DNA of 64,000 nucleotides, from contig JAJZQX010000008.1 in assembly GCA_021806645.1 (NCBI GenBank), positions 1 through 64,000 on the forward strand. The letters run 5' to 3'. Both the position numbers and the translations under genes were made by a program. The notes below the pieces were generated by a model. The model had not been told where the DNA came from, did no database searches, and saw only the letters and a program-made list of their open reading frames with translations. Shown here piece by piece: positions 38,389 through 45,511 of the stretch. Numbering within the stretch: the stretch's first letter is position 1; every line of letters begins with the position of its first letter. Source of the stretch: Myxococcales bacterium. Its GTDB lineage: Bacteria; Myxococcota; Myxococcia; Myxococcales; Anaeromyxobacteraceae.

Positions 38389-38952
38389 ATGGACGCGCAG
38401 TTCCTCATCGAGGTCGAGACCCTGGCCATGGTGCTCGACCAGCTCGACTACTACGGCGTGCTCAAGCTGGACCAGGGGGCCGGGGCCGCCGACGTCAAGG
38501 CCGCCTATTACCGGGAGTCGCGGGCCTACCACCCCGACCGCTACGCGGCGGTGGAGAGCGCCGAGGTGCGCGAGATGATCGGGCGCATCTACCGGCGCAT
38601 CAACGAGGCCTACACGGTGCTGCGCGACGACCAGAAGCGGATCAAGTACCTGGCCGACGTCTCCGGTCCCGACCGGCTGAAGAAGCTCCGCTTCACCGAG
38701 GTCGAGGAGTCGGCGGTCCAGGCCGAGCAGAAGCGCAAGGTCGAGGAGCAGTTCGGGCTGACGCCCAATGGCCGCAAGTTCTACTCGGCCGCCCTCGTCG
38801 AGATCAACGCCCAGCGGTGGGAGGCCGCCGAGCGCGCGCTCAAGGGCGCGCTCATGTACGAGGCCGGCAACGCGCGCTTCAAGGAGGCGCTGGCGCAGGT
38901 GCAGGCCGAGCTCGAGAAGACCCGCCCCAAGGGCGACTACCGGATCAAGTAG
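38389..38952 (+). CDS. J-domain co-chaperone with C-terminal helical extension
   Basis: A 187-residue protein. The J-domain (about 18-75) carries HPD at 48-50 in YRESRAYHPDRYAAV, needed to stimulate Hsp70 ATPase. The C-terminal part (about 120-185) looks like a TPR-type helical pair (FYSAALVEINAQRWEAAERALKGAL broken across two helices). It lacks the Gly/Phe and zinc-finger regions of DnaJ. It directly follows the short Hsp70 gene, which is probably its partner. Confidence 0.9.
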   Translation: MDAQFLIEVETLAMVLDQLDYYGVLKLDQGAGAADVKAAYYRESRAYHPDRYAAVESAEVREMIGRIYRRINEAYTVLRDDQKRIKYLADVSGPDRLKKLRFTEVEESAVQAEQKRKVEEQFGLTPNGRKFYSAALVEINAQRWEAAERALKGALMYEAGNARFKEALAQVQAELEKTRPKGDYRIK

Positions 38953-38968
38953 GGGTGGGGAGGCGCTC

Positions 38969-39673
38969 TTGACGCTCGACCTGGCGCTGCTGGTGCTGGT
39001 GCTGCTGGCGGGGGTGGCAGGCGCGGTGAGCGGCGCGCTCCGGCAGGTGTTGAAGGTGGCCGCGCTGGTGGCCGCCTGGGCGGCGGCCCGGTGGCTGGCG
39101 CCGCGGCTCACGCAGGAGCTCCACGCCCCGTCGGCGGCGACCCGCGTCGCGGTCATCGCCGGCACCTTCCTGGTGGGCTGGCTGGTGGCCTCGCTGATGG
39201 CGGCCGCCGTCCGGTACGCCGTGCAGGGTGACGAGGAGGGACCAGGGCGGCTCGACCGGCTGCTGGGCGCCCTGCTGGGCGCGGCCAAGGGGATGCTGGT
39301 GGCGTGGGTCCTGCTCTCGCTGCTGGCGCTGCTGGGCGGACGGCTGGTGCTCGGCTCGCTGCGGGTGGAGAGCCACGGCTCGCGGGCGGCGGCGCTGGCG
39401 GCCGGCCATGATCTCTTCGTGATGGTCAGCCCGAAGGGGGCGCGGTTGGCACAGCGGCTGGTGGAGATCTGGCGCGATCCGGTCAGGCGGGAGCGGCTGC
39501 TGCGCGACCCGGGCTGGAGCCGGCTGCTCGGGAAGCCGGGCTTGAAGGCGGCGCTCGATCGGAGCCTGGCCGGGGCCGGAGACGCGGCCGGCGCGGCTCG
39601 CGACCGGGCCGAGGACCTGCTCGCCGATCCCGAGCTGAAGGCGCTGCTGGAGAAGCTGGACCCGGAGCCTTGA
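38969..39673 (+). CDS. CvpA-family membrane protein
   Basis: A 234-residue protein with four predicted N-terminal membrane segments (about 3-25, 30-45, 60-85, 100-125), matching the CvpA/colicin V production family, and a charged cytoplasmic tail with ARDRAEDLLADPELKALLEKL. CvpA proteins affect envelope homeostasis and bile or stress tolerance in enterics; their biochemical role is unsettled. The start is TTG, chosen because GGGGAGG lies 7 bp before it and the first membrane helix begins at once. It follows the J-protein by 16 bp. Confidence 0.75.
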   Translation: MTLDLALLVLVLLAGVAGAVSGALRQVLKVAALVAAWAAARWLAPRLTQELHAPSAATRVAVIAGTFLVGWLVASLMAAAVRYAVQGDEEGPGRLDRLLGALLGAAKGMLVAWVLLSLLALLGGRLVLGSLRVESHGSRAAALAAGHDLFVMVSPKGARLAQRLVEIWRDPVRRERLLRDPGWSRLLGKPGLKAALDRSLAGAGDAAGAARDRAEDLLADPELKALLEKLDPEP

Positions 39674-39727
39674 GACGCCTTCATCTCACTTGCCGGGGGC
39701 TCCGAGGGGCGTGCTAGATACTCGCCC

Positions 39728-40750
39728 ATGGCGACCGCGAACCAGCCCATCCTCCGTTTCGTCCTCCAGAACTACAGGAACTTCAACGCCCGCGCGACGC
39801 GCGACGCGCTGGTGGCCTACTGGCGCCACGTCGAGGGCGGCGGGAAGATGTTCTGGGCCGTGGCGGGCGCCATGTCGTCGGCGCAGCTCGGCATCACGCT
39901 GGCGCCGGCCATCCGCGCCGGCCTGATCCACGGGCTCTCGGTGACGGGCGCCAACCTGGAGGAGTCGCTCTTCCGGCTGGTGGCGCACCACGCCTACAAG
40001 GACTTCCCCGACTACCGCTACTTCACCAAGGACGACGACACCCGCATCCTCGAGGCGCGGATGCGCCGGGTCACCGACACCAGCATCCCCGAGGACGAGG
40101 CCTTCCGCGCGGTGGAGAAGTTCATCGTGCCCATGTGGACCGAGGCGACCGCCGCCCGGCGGCGCCGCTTCTGGCACGAGTACTTCTACGAGCTGATCCA
40201 GAAGCTGCCCGCCGACCTGCACCAGGGGGATCCGGAGGCCTGCTGGCTGCTGGCGGCGGCACGGGCCGGGCTGCCCATCGTGGTGCCGGGGTACGAGGAC
40301 TCGACCTTCGGCAACATCTTCGCCTCCCACGTGAAGACCGGCGAGTGCAGCGCGCTGATCGTGAAGTCGGGCATCGAGTACATGGCCGAGTTCTACGACC
40401 AGTACCAGCAGCTCTCGGGCGGGAAGGGGATCGGCTTCTTCCAGATCGGCGGCGGCATCGCCGGCGACTTCCCCATCTGCGTGGTGCCGTCGATCAAGTA
40501 CGACCTGGGCAAGCCGGTGAAGCCCTGGGCCTACTTCTGCCAGATCTCCGACTCCACCACCTCCTACGGCTCCTACTCGGGCGCCACCCCCAACGAGAAG
40601 ATCACCTGGGACAAGCTGACCCGCGACACGCCCATGCACGTGATCGAGTCGGACGCCACCATCGTGGCGCCGCTCATCCTCGACGCGCTGCTCGAGTGCC
40701 GGGCGGACCCGGCGGCGGCCAACGCGCTGCTCGCCAAGCACGGGCTGTGA
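39728..40750 (+). CDS. Deoxyhypusine-synthase-family protein
   Basis: A 340-residue NAD-dependent spermidine-using enzyme family member. The second half aligns in pattern with deoxyhypusine synthase: IVVPGYEDSTFGNIF, GGGIAGDFPI, YGSYSGATPNEKITWDKL and VIESDATIVAPLILDALL. Lys296 in TWDKL falls where the eukaryotic catalytic Lys lies (SWGKI). Bacteria lack eIF5A, so the natural target is unlikely to be that protein. Homospermidine synthase or another polyamine aminobutyl transfer is a reasonable alternative. It stands alone; a TAGATA -10-like box lies 14 bp before the ATG. Confidence 0.85.
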   Translation: MATANQPILRFVLQNYRNFNARATRDALVAYWRHVEGGGKMFWAVAGAMSSAQLGITLAPAIRAGLIHGLSVTGANLEESLFRLVAHHAYKDFPDYRYFTKDDDTRILEARMRRVTDTSIPEDEAFRAVEKFIVPMWTEATAARRRRFWHEYFYELIQKLPADLHQGDPEACWLLAAARAGLPIVVPGYEDSTFGNIFASHVKTGECSALIVKSGIEYMAEFYDQYQQLSGGKGIGFFQIGGGIAGDFPICVVPSIKYDLGKPVKPWAYFCQISDSTTSYGSYSGATPNEKITWDKLTRDTPMHVIESDATIVAPLILDALLECRADPAAANALLAKHGL

Positions 40751-41141
40751 GCGGACCGGCGGCGCCCCGTCGCTCGGCAACCGATCGGGACGGAAGGCGA
40801 TGAAGGCGCCGCCCAAGGGCCCGGCGGGCGGGCCGCGAAGGCCCCTGCGAGCAGCGCCGAGTGGCACCCGTCCGCCCGGCGCGCCGTCGAACCCCTGGCG
40901 GCGCATCCCGAGCCGCCCACGTTCGTTCCCGGGCCGCGCGCCGAAGGCCGACCAGCACCTCGTGGCGCCGCGCAGCACAGGGCCGGAGCGGATCCGCTCG
41001 CCGGGCACCGGCCGGCGCCGTCACGGTCATTGCCCGGACACGTCCAGCGCGGGATCCCGACGGAGAGCTCAGGCCGACTCAGGTGAAGCAGGAGTTGTTC
41101 GAATCTTGCGCTGGCGCCACCAGATGCCGGCGCCTGCGCGA
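40751..41141. other. Non-coding gap between convergent genes
   Basis: About 390 bp between the stops of the deoxyhypusine-synthase-like gene and the Rrf2 gene. I see a small stem GGGCC-GCGAA-GGCCC (40830-40844) that might terminate transcription, and no convincing coding frame, tRNA or repeat. Open frames here look like GC-rich chance frames. Confidence 0.5.
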
Positions 41142-41624
41142 TCAGGACGGCCGGGAGGCGATGGTGGCCGGCAGGCTGAGCTGGACCAGCCCCACCTGGC
41201 CGTCTGAGGTCGCCTTGAAGGCCAGGTCGGACAGCCGGGACTGGCGGTAGACGTCGAGCATCCGCTCCTGCCCCTGCCGCCAGATGTCGACCATGGTGCA
41301 GGCGGTGCTGTGGCCGCAGGCGTCCTCGCCGTCGAGGCAGACGTTGAGCGCCACCGGTCCCTCGACCGCCTCGATCACGTCGAGGAAGGAGATGTCGGCC
41401 GGGGTCCGCGCCAGCGCGTAGCCGCCGTGCGGCCCGCGGGTGGACTTGACCAGCCCCTGGTCCACCAGCGTCTTCAGGATCTTGGCGAGGAAGTCCTCCG
41501 GGACGTCCATCTGCCGGGCGATCTCGCGGAACGGGACCACCGACTCCATGGGGATGGACGCGAGGTAGATCATGGCCCGGAGGCCGTAGTCGATCTTTCG
41601 GGAAATCCGGAGTACGTGCTGCAT
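41142..41624 (-). CDS. Rrf2-family transcriptional regulator, probable Fe-S type
   Basis: A 160-residue winged-helix regulator. The N-terminal part (KIDYGLRAMIYLAS) and the wing region GLVKSTRGPHGGYALAR are classical Rrf2 features. Three cysteines, C96, C103 and C109, lie where IscR and NsrR hold an Fe-S cluster, but the spacing is C-X6-C-X5-C rather than the X5/X5 of IscR or X4/X5 of NsrR. It probably senses Fe-S status, NO or oxygen. It is divergent by 67 bp from a PHP phosphatase gene and has no iron-sulfur assembly genes beside it. Confidence 0.92.
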   Translation of the reverse strand: MQHVLRISRKIDYGLRAMIYLASIPMESVVPFREIARQMDVPEDFLAKILKTLVDQGLVKSTRGPHGGYALARTPADISFLDVIEAVEGPVALNVCLDGEDACGHSTACTMVDIWRQGQERMLDVYRQSRLSDLAFKATSDGQVGLVQLSLPATIASRPS

Positions 41625-41691
41625 CTGGCGCTCCGCGGGTTATGACCGGGGTGAAGGCGGCGAAGCCTAGCACAGGCGCGGGAGCAGACCA

Positions 41692-42522
41692 ATGGGCGGG
41701 ACCGGCGTCATCGACCTGCACAGCCACTCGCTGGCCTCCGATGGCCAGTTCACCCCGGCCGAGGTGGCGGCGCGGGCGCGCGCAGCCGGGTGCGCCGTCT
41801 GGGCGCTGTGCGATCACGACACGGTGGCGGGCCTGGAGGCCGCCGGCGACGCGGCGAGGGGAGTCAACGTTCGCTTGGTCCCGGGGATCGAGCTGTCGGC
41901 TTTCCTCGAGCGGCACGAGATCCACCTGCTCGGCCACTTCGTCGATCCGCGCTCTCCCTCGCTGCGCGACTTCGAGGACTTCCTGGCCGCGCGGCGGCGC
42001 GAGCGGATGAAGGAGATCGTGGTCCGGCTGGCGGCGGCCGGCGTCCACGTCACCGAGGCGGCCATCGAGCGGCACTCGGGCGGCAAGACCATCGGCCGGC
42101 CGCACGTGGCGCGCGCCATCGTCGAGAGCGGGGCGGTGGCGACGGTGAAGGAGGCCTTCGACCGCTTCCTGGGGGAGGGGCAGCCGGCCTACGTCCAGCG
42201 TTACCGGCTCGAGGCGGCCGACGCCGTGGCGCTGGTCCGCGGCGCGGGCGGCACGGTGACCATCGCCCACCCCGGCGTCTCCAGGCTGGAGATCGGCGAG
42301 GTGGCGCGCCTGGCGGCTGCCGGCGTGGTCGGGATCGAGGTGCTCCACCCCGACCAGAACCCGTCGGTGCGCGAGAAGTACCGCCGCGCCGCCGAGGCCC
42401 ACGGGCTGGTCTGCACCGCCGGCTCCGACTTCCACGGCCCCGACATCTCGCCGGATCGCCACCTCGGGATGGTGAGCATGACGCCCGAGGCGCTCGGGGA
42501 GCTGGAGCGGCGAAGGCCGTGA
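41692..42522 (+). CDS. PHP-domain phosphoesterase (RNase AM/TrpH-like)
   Basis: A 276-residue metal-dependent phosphatase/nuclease of the PHP family. Metal ligands are in IDLHSHSLASDG (8-19), CDHDTVAG, GIELSA, IAHPGV and GSDFHGPD, in the usual order. Close relatives include E. coli RnaAM/YciV, which hydrolyses 3',5'-nucleotide bisphosphates and trims 5' ends of RNA. The substrate here is unproven. GGGAG precedes the ATG. Confidence 0.92.
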   Translation: MGGTGVIDLHSHSLASDGQFTPAEVAARARAAGCAVWALCDHDTVAGLEAAGDAARGVNVRLVPGIELSAFLERHEIHLLGHFVDPRSPSLRDFEDFLAARRRERMKEIVVRLAAAGVHVTEAAIERHSGGKTIGRPHVARAIVESGAVATVKEAFDRFLGEGQPAYVQRYRLEAADAVALVRGAGGTVTIAHPGVSRLEIGEVARLAAAGVVGIEVLHPDQNPSVREKYRRAAEAHGLVCTAGSDFHGPDISPDRHLGMVSMTPEALGELERRRP

Positions 42523-42623
42523 GCTCCGGGAGGCGCCTGCGCGGACCCCACCGCGGGCGCCACGACGCCTGGCCGCCTTGACCGCCAGTCCGATTGGAGA
42601 CCTGGTCAGGTCGTGCGCGACCG

Positions 42624-42648
42624 GGGGCCCCTCCACGCGAGGGCCCTC
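42624..42648. terminator. Hairpin between PHP and DUF1003 genes
   Basis: GGGCCCCTC-CACGC-GAGGGCCC forms a stem with one bulge, just beyond the DUF1003 stop and about 100 bp beyond the PHP stop. A T-run is absent on both strands. Confidence 0.4.
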
Positions 42649-42651
42649 CGG

Positions 42652-43275
42652 CTACTCCTCGTCGCCCGCGTCCCCCTCGCCTTCCCCGGCGAGCTTCGAG
42701 AGCTGCTCCGGCCCCTTGCTCTCGTCCAGGGCCGCCAGCACGAGCTTGGGATTCATCGGCTGCTGAAGTGAGGCCGCGCCGGGATCATGGCGGTTCCTGA
42801 CGTTGGGCAGGTCGCGCCGCAGCTCCTCGAGCAGGTCGATGAGCTTGGCGGCCTTCTGCTCGGTCAACAGCGTCACCTTCAGGTCCAGGTGCGCGCGCTG
42901 TTCGGCGAGCCTGGCGAGGCGGTTCTGCTTGGTGAGGACCACGATCGTGGTCAGCAGGGCGCCCAGCCCGACCAGCCCCTGCAGCCAGAAGAACGGAGCC
43001 TTGTCGAACTCCGCCATGCCGAGCCGGCGCAAGACGGTGTTGGAGGCGATCCAGGCCGCGACGAAGAGCAGGACGAAGCCGAGGAAGTCCGGCGTCCCGA
43101 CGAAATTGCTGATGCGCTCGAGGATGCGCTGGGAGCGGCTGACCTTCTGATCCTCGCGGGTGTAGAACTCCTGGACGGCCTCGATGTTCTGGCTGACCTG
43201 GTCGCGGTCCGATACGCGGGGCTTGTCCGGGAGACTGGGAGGCGACGTCTCCGGACCGGCGGGCGTGGAGTTCAT
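42652..43275 (-). CDS. DUF1003-family membrane protein
   Basis: A 207-residue protein with two membrane helices (about 66-85, FVLLFVAAWIASN, and about 97-115, GLVGLGALLTTIVVLTKQN), preceded by RILERISNFVGTPDF and followed by the cytoplasmic QNRLARLAEQRAHLDLKVTLLTEQK, all features of DUF1003. A charged tail with SKGPEQLSKLAGEGEGD closes it. Function of the family is unknown. The ATG overlaps the pirin stop (ATGA). Confidence 0.88.
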   Translation of the reverse strand: MNSTPAGPETSPPSLPDKPRVSDRDQVSQNIEAVQEFYTREDQKVSRSQRILERISNFVGTPDFLGFVLLFVAAWIASNTVLRRLGMAEFDKAPFFWLQGLVGLGALLTTIVVLTKQNRLARLAEQRAHLDLKVTLLTEQKAAKLIDLLEELRRDLPNVRNRHDPGAASLQQPMNPKLVLAALDESKGPEQLSKLAGEGEGDAGDEE

Positions 43276-44009
43276 GGCGCCTTGCCGTGCGGGAGGGGCC
43301 GCGGACGTCCCGCGCCGAGGTCGACCAGCAGGAGCTCGGACTCCTCGCGCGCGGTGAGCGAGACGGCGCGCTCGGACGTCACACCAGCGCCATCGCCCGC
43401 GGCCAGGACCAGGTCACCGAGCAGCACCTCTCCGGTCACCAGATGGAGCCACGCGCTCCTGCCCGGTGAGAGCTCGTGGGCCAGGTGCTGTCCGGGCAGG
43501 AGCATCGCCGAGTAGATCAGGGCGTCCTGGTGGATGCGGAGTGATCCGTTCCGGCCATCCGGCGACGCCACGACGCACAGCACGCCCCGGCGGTCCGCGG
43601 CGCTGAAGCGCTTCTGCTCGTGGCCCGGTTCGAGCCCGGGCTCCGAGGGACGCAGCCAGATCTGGAAGAAGTGCGCCCAGTTGGTCCGCGAGACGTTGGT
43701 CTCGCTGTTGCGGATGCCGCGGCCGGTGGTGAGACGGTGGAACTCCCCGGCGTGTACGATGCCGGTGCCACCCGTCGAGTCCTCGTAGGCGAGCGTCCCA
43801 TCGCGGACGCAGGTGACGATCTCGGTGTCGAGGAGGGCGTGGGGCGGGACGGTCGCGCCTGGCGAGAGACGATCCTCGCTGAAGGTCTCGAGAGCCCCGA
43901 ACCCGCAGGCGAGCGGGTCCGTCCGGTCCCGTGGAGAGAAGCTGCGCCAAGCCTCGTGCTTGCTGCGCAGGTCATGGTGGCGATCCTTGGACCTGCGCAG
44001 GGTGATCAT
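43272..44009 (-). CDS. Pirin-family cupin protein (YhhW-like)
   Basis: A 245-residue double-cupin protein. It begins MITLRRSKDRHH and continues with the pirin region VPPHALLDTEIVTCVRDG, where the usual metal-binding HPH/H pattern is partly altered (PPHALLDTE), and with HRLTTGRGIRNSETN, the conserved region after the second metal ligand. Some pirins have quercetin 2,3-dioxygenase activity; others are regulators. It lies between an lmo0937-like small protein and DUF1003 on one strand, a combination suggestive of stress response. Confidence 0.9.
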   Translation of the reverse strand: MITLRRSKDRHHDLRSKHEAWRSFSPRDRTDPLACGFGALETFSEDRLSPGATVPPHALLDTEIVTCVRDGTLAYEDSTGGTGIVHAGEFHRLTTGRGIRNSETNVSRTNWAHFFQIWLRPSEPGLEPGHEQKRFSAADRRGVLCVVASPDGRNGSLRIHQDALIYSAMLLPGQHLAHELSPGRSAWLHLVTGEVLLGDLVLAAGDGAGVTSERAVSLTAREESELLLVDLGAGRPRPLPHGKAP

Positions 44010-44055
44010 CCGCTCGCTCCTCCACCCGGGCCGGCGGCCCGAGGCGACGTGAGCT

Positions 44056-44208
44056 TCACGGCAGGGCCTTTCGACCTCCGATCACGCGGACCAGCACCAC
44101 CACCACCGCCACCACCAGGAGCAGGTGGATGAAGCCGCCCATGGTGTACGACGTGACCAGCCCGAGGGCCCACAGGATCAACAGCACCACTGCAAGTGTC
44201 CAAAGCAT
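44056..44208 (-). CDS. lmo0937-family small membrane protein
   Basis: A 50-residue protein, MLWTLAVVLLILWALGLVTS at the N-terminus and then YTMGGFIHLLLVVAVVVVLV. It has two short hydrophobic segments around the TMGGFIH turn and a basic tail (RVIGGRKALP). Length, start and the GGFIHxLL core match the lmo0937/DUF5670 family of tiny stress-linked membrane proteins. AAGG lies before the ATG. It precedes the pirin gene by 46 bp on the same strand. Confidence 0.87.
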   Translation of the reverse strand: MLWTLAVVLLILWALGLVTSYTMGGFIHLLLVVAVVVVLVRVIGGRKALP

Positions 44209-44357
44209 GGTTGCCTTTCAGGTGAGAGGAGACGGATACGTCGATGGTGCTACGGCGCTGGCTTGGCGATGACGTCCGGGTCGAGTTCCCGGTACATGTC
44301 GTCGCTGGGCTTCGGAGCCCGCTGGTGCGGGGTTCTCCATGGCTCAGCACACTGGTA

Positions 44358-44373
44358 GGCATCTTCCGGGCCA
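44358..44373 (-). promoter_or_regulatory. Possible sigma-54 promoter for the lmo0937/pirin/DUF1003 genes
   Basis: On the minus strand TGGCCCGGAAGATGCC keeps GG and GC at the -24/-12 spacing, with three departures from consensus. The start would lie near 44347, about 140 nt before the small membrane protein gene. Confidence 0.35.
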
Positions 44374-44456
44374 AGGCTGAGACACCCGTGAGTTCAGGTG
44401 GTTACGCCGCAGGCCTTCCATGGGGCGTGGCCGGGGCAATCAATATGACCTGGTGT

Positions 44457-44475
44457 CTCCTTCAATTCGAAGGAG
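44457..44475. promoter_or_regulatory. Perfect dyad CTCCTTC-N5-GAAGGAG
   Basis: A 7-bp inverted repeat with an AATTC centre, about 119 bp upstream of the possible sigma-54 start at 44347, so it could be an activator site. The remainder of the gap 44209-44644 holds no gene that I can support; it also contains the promoter for the desaturase-like gene on the other strand. Confidence 0.4.
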
Positions 44476-44644
44476 GCGGCGCATGGGCTCCGGCGACATC
44501 CCGACGGCGGGGGCCCCCGCCAGGAGTGAACCCGCCAGCGGACGCTGACACCCGCGATCGAGGGGAGGGCCTTCCCGCGGTGACACACCCGAGACATGGC
44601 GAACGCATCGATGGGGAGCGATCCCCGCTCCGAAAGGCGCTCAC

Positions 44645-45511
44645 ATGCTCTACCCCGAACTCTTCACCTCCCTGGAGCAGGCTCGCTGGAGCCTCTCCCA
44701 TGACATCCCCTGGGATCGCTTCGAGCCGGCCCGGCTCACCGACGAGCAGGCGCTCACCGTCAAGATGAACGCCATCACCGAGTGGGCGGCGCTGCCGGCC
44801 ACCGAGATGTTCCTGCGCGACAACCAGGCCGACAGCGACTTCTCGGCTTTCATCTCCATCTGGTTCTACGAGGAGCAGAAGCACTCGCTGGCGCTGATGG
44901 AGTACCTGCGCCGCTTCCGGCCGGCGCTCCTGCCCACCGAGGCGGAGCTGCACGCCGTCCGCTTCCCGGCCGACCCGGCCCCGGCGCTCGAGACGCTCAT
45001 GCTCCACTTCTGCGGCGAGGTCCGGCTGACGCAGTGGTACCGGCGCGCCGCGGAGTGGCACCAGGAGCCGGTGCTCCGCCAGCTCTACGACCTCATCTCC
45101 AAGGACGAGGCGCGCCACGGCGGCGCCTACCTCAAGTACATGCAGCAGGCCCTGGCCCGGACCCCGGCCGAGGCGCGGACCGCCTTCGCCAGGATGGGCT
45201 TCCTCATGGCCAGCAGCGGCCGGAGCGGAAAGCCGCTCCACCCCACCAACCTGCACGTGGCCAGGCAGTTCTTCCCCAACGACACCATCCAGAGCCGGCT
45301 GCCCGATCCGGGCTGGCTGGAGCGCTGGCTCGACACCCAGATCGTCTTCGACAAGGCCTGCGAGGAGCGGGTGGTGGGGGCCATCCTGCGCAACCTCTCG
45401 ATCCTGCTGGGCCAGCAGTTCGACGACCTGCGCGGGCTAAACCGCTACCGCAAGTCGCTGGCGGCCGCGACCGCCAATCAGAGCGTGCAGAACGGACCGT
45501 CGATCCGGTAG
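44645..45511 (+). CDS. Di-iron ferritin-like protein of the acyl-ACP desaturase family
   Basis: A 288-residue all-helical protein with two di-iron half-sites: EEQKH near 79-83 and DEARH near 157-161, plus single Glu ligands in ATEMF and CGEV. The stretch EMFLRDNQADSDFSAFISIWFYEEQKH is characteristic of soluble acyl-ACP desaturases and their bacterial relatives. Activity on acyl-ACP is likely but other di-iron oxidases of this fold exist. Its 3' end overlaps the convergent PKD lipoprotein gene by 34 bp. Confidence 0.82.
   Translation: MLYPELFTSLEQARWSLSHDIPWDRFEPARLTDEQALTVKMNAITEWAALPATEMFLRDNQADSDFSAFISIWFYEEQKHSLALMEYLRRFRPALLPTEAELHAVRFPADPAPALETLMLHFCGEVRLTQWYRRAAEWHQEPVLRQLYDLISKDEARHGGAYLKYMQQALARTPAEARTAFARMGFLMASSGRSGKPLHPTNLHVARQFFPNDTIQSRLPDPGWLERWLDTQIVFDKACEERVVGAILRNLSILLGQQFDDLRGLNRYRKSLAAATANQSVQNGPSIR

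Noticed and set aside
40801..41141. Open frames in the gap between the deoxyhypusine-synthase-like and Rrf2 genes
   Set aside because: They are Arg/Pro/Gly-rich frames on several registers at once with no ribosome site or conserved pattern.
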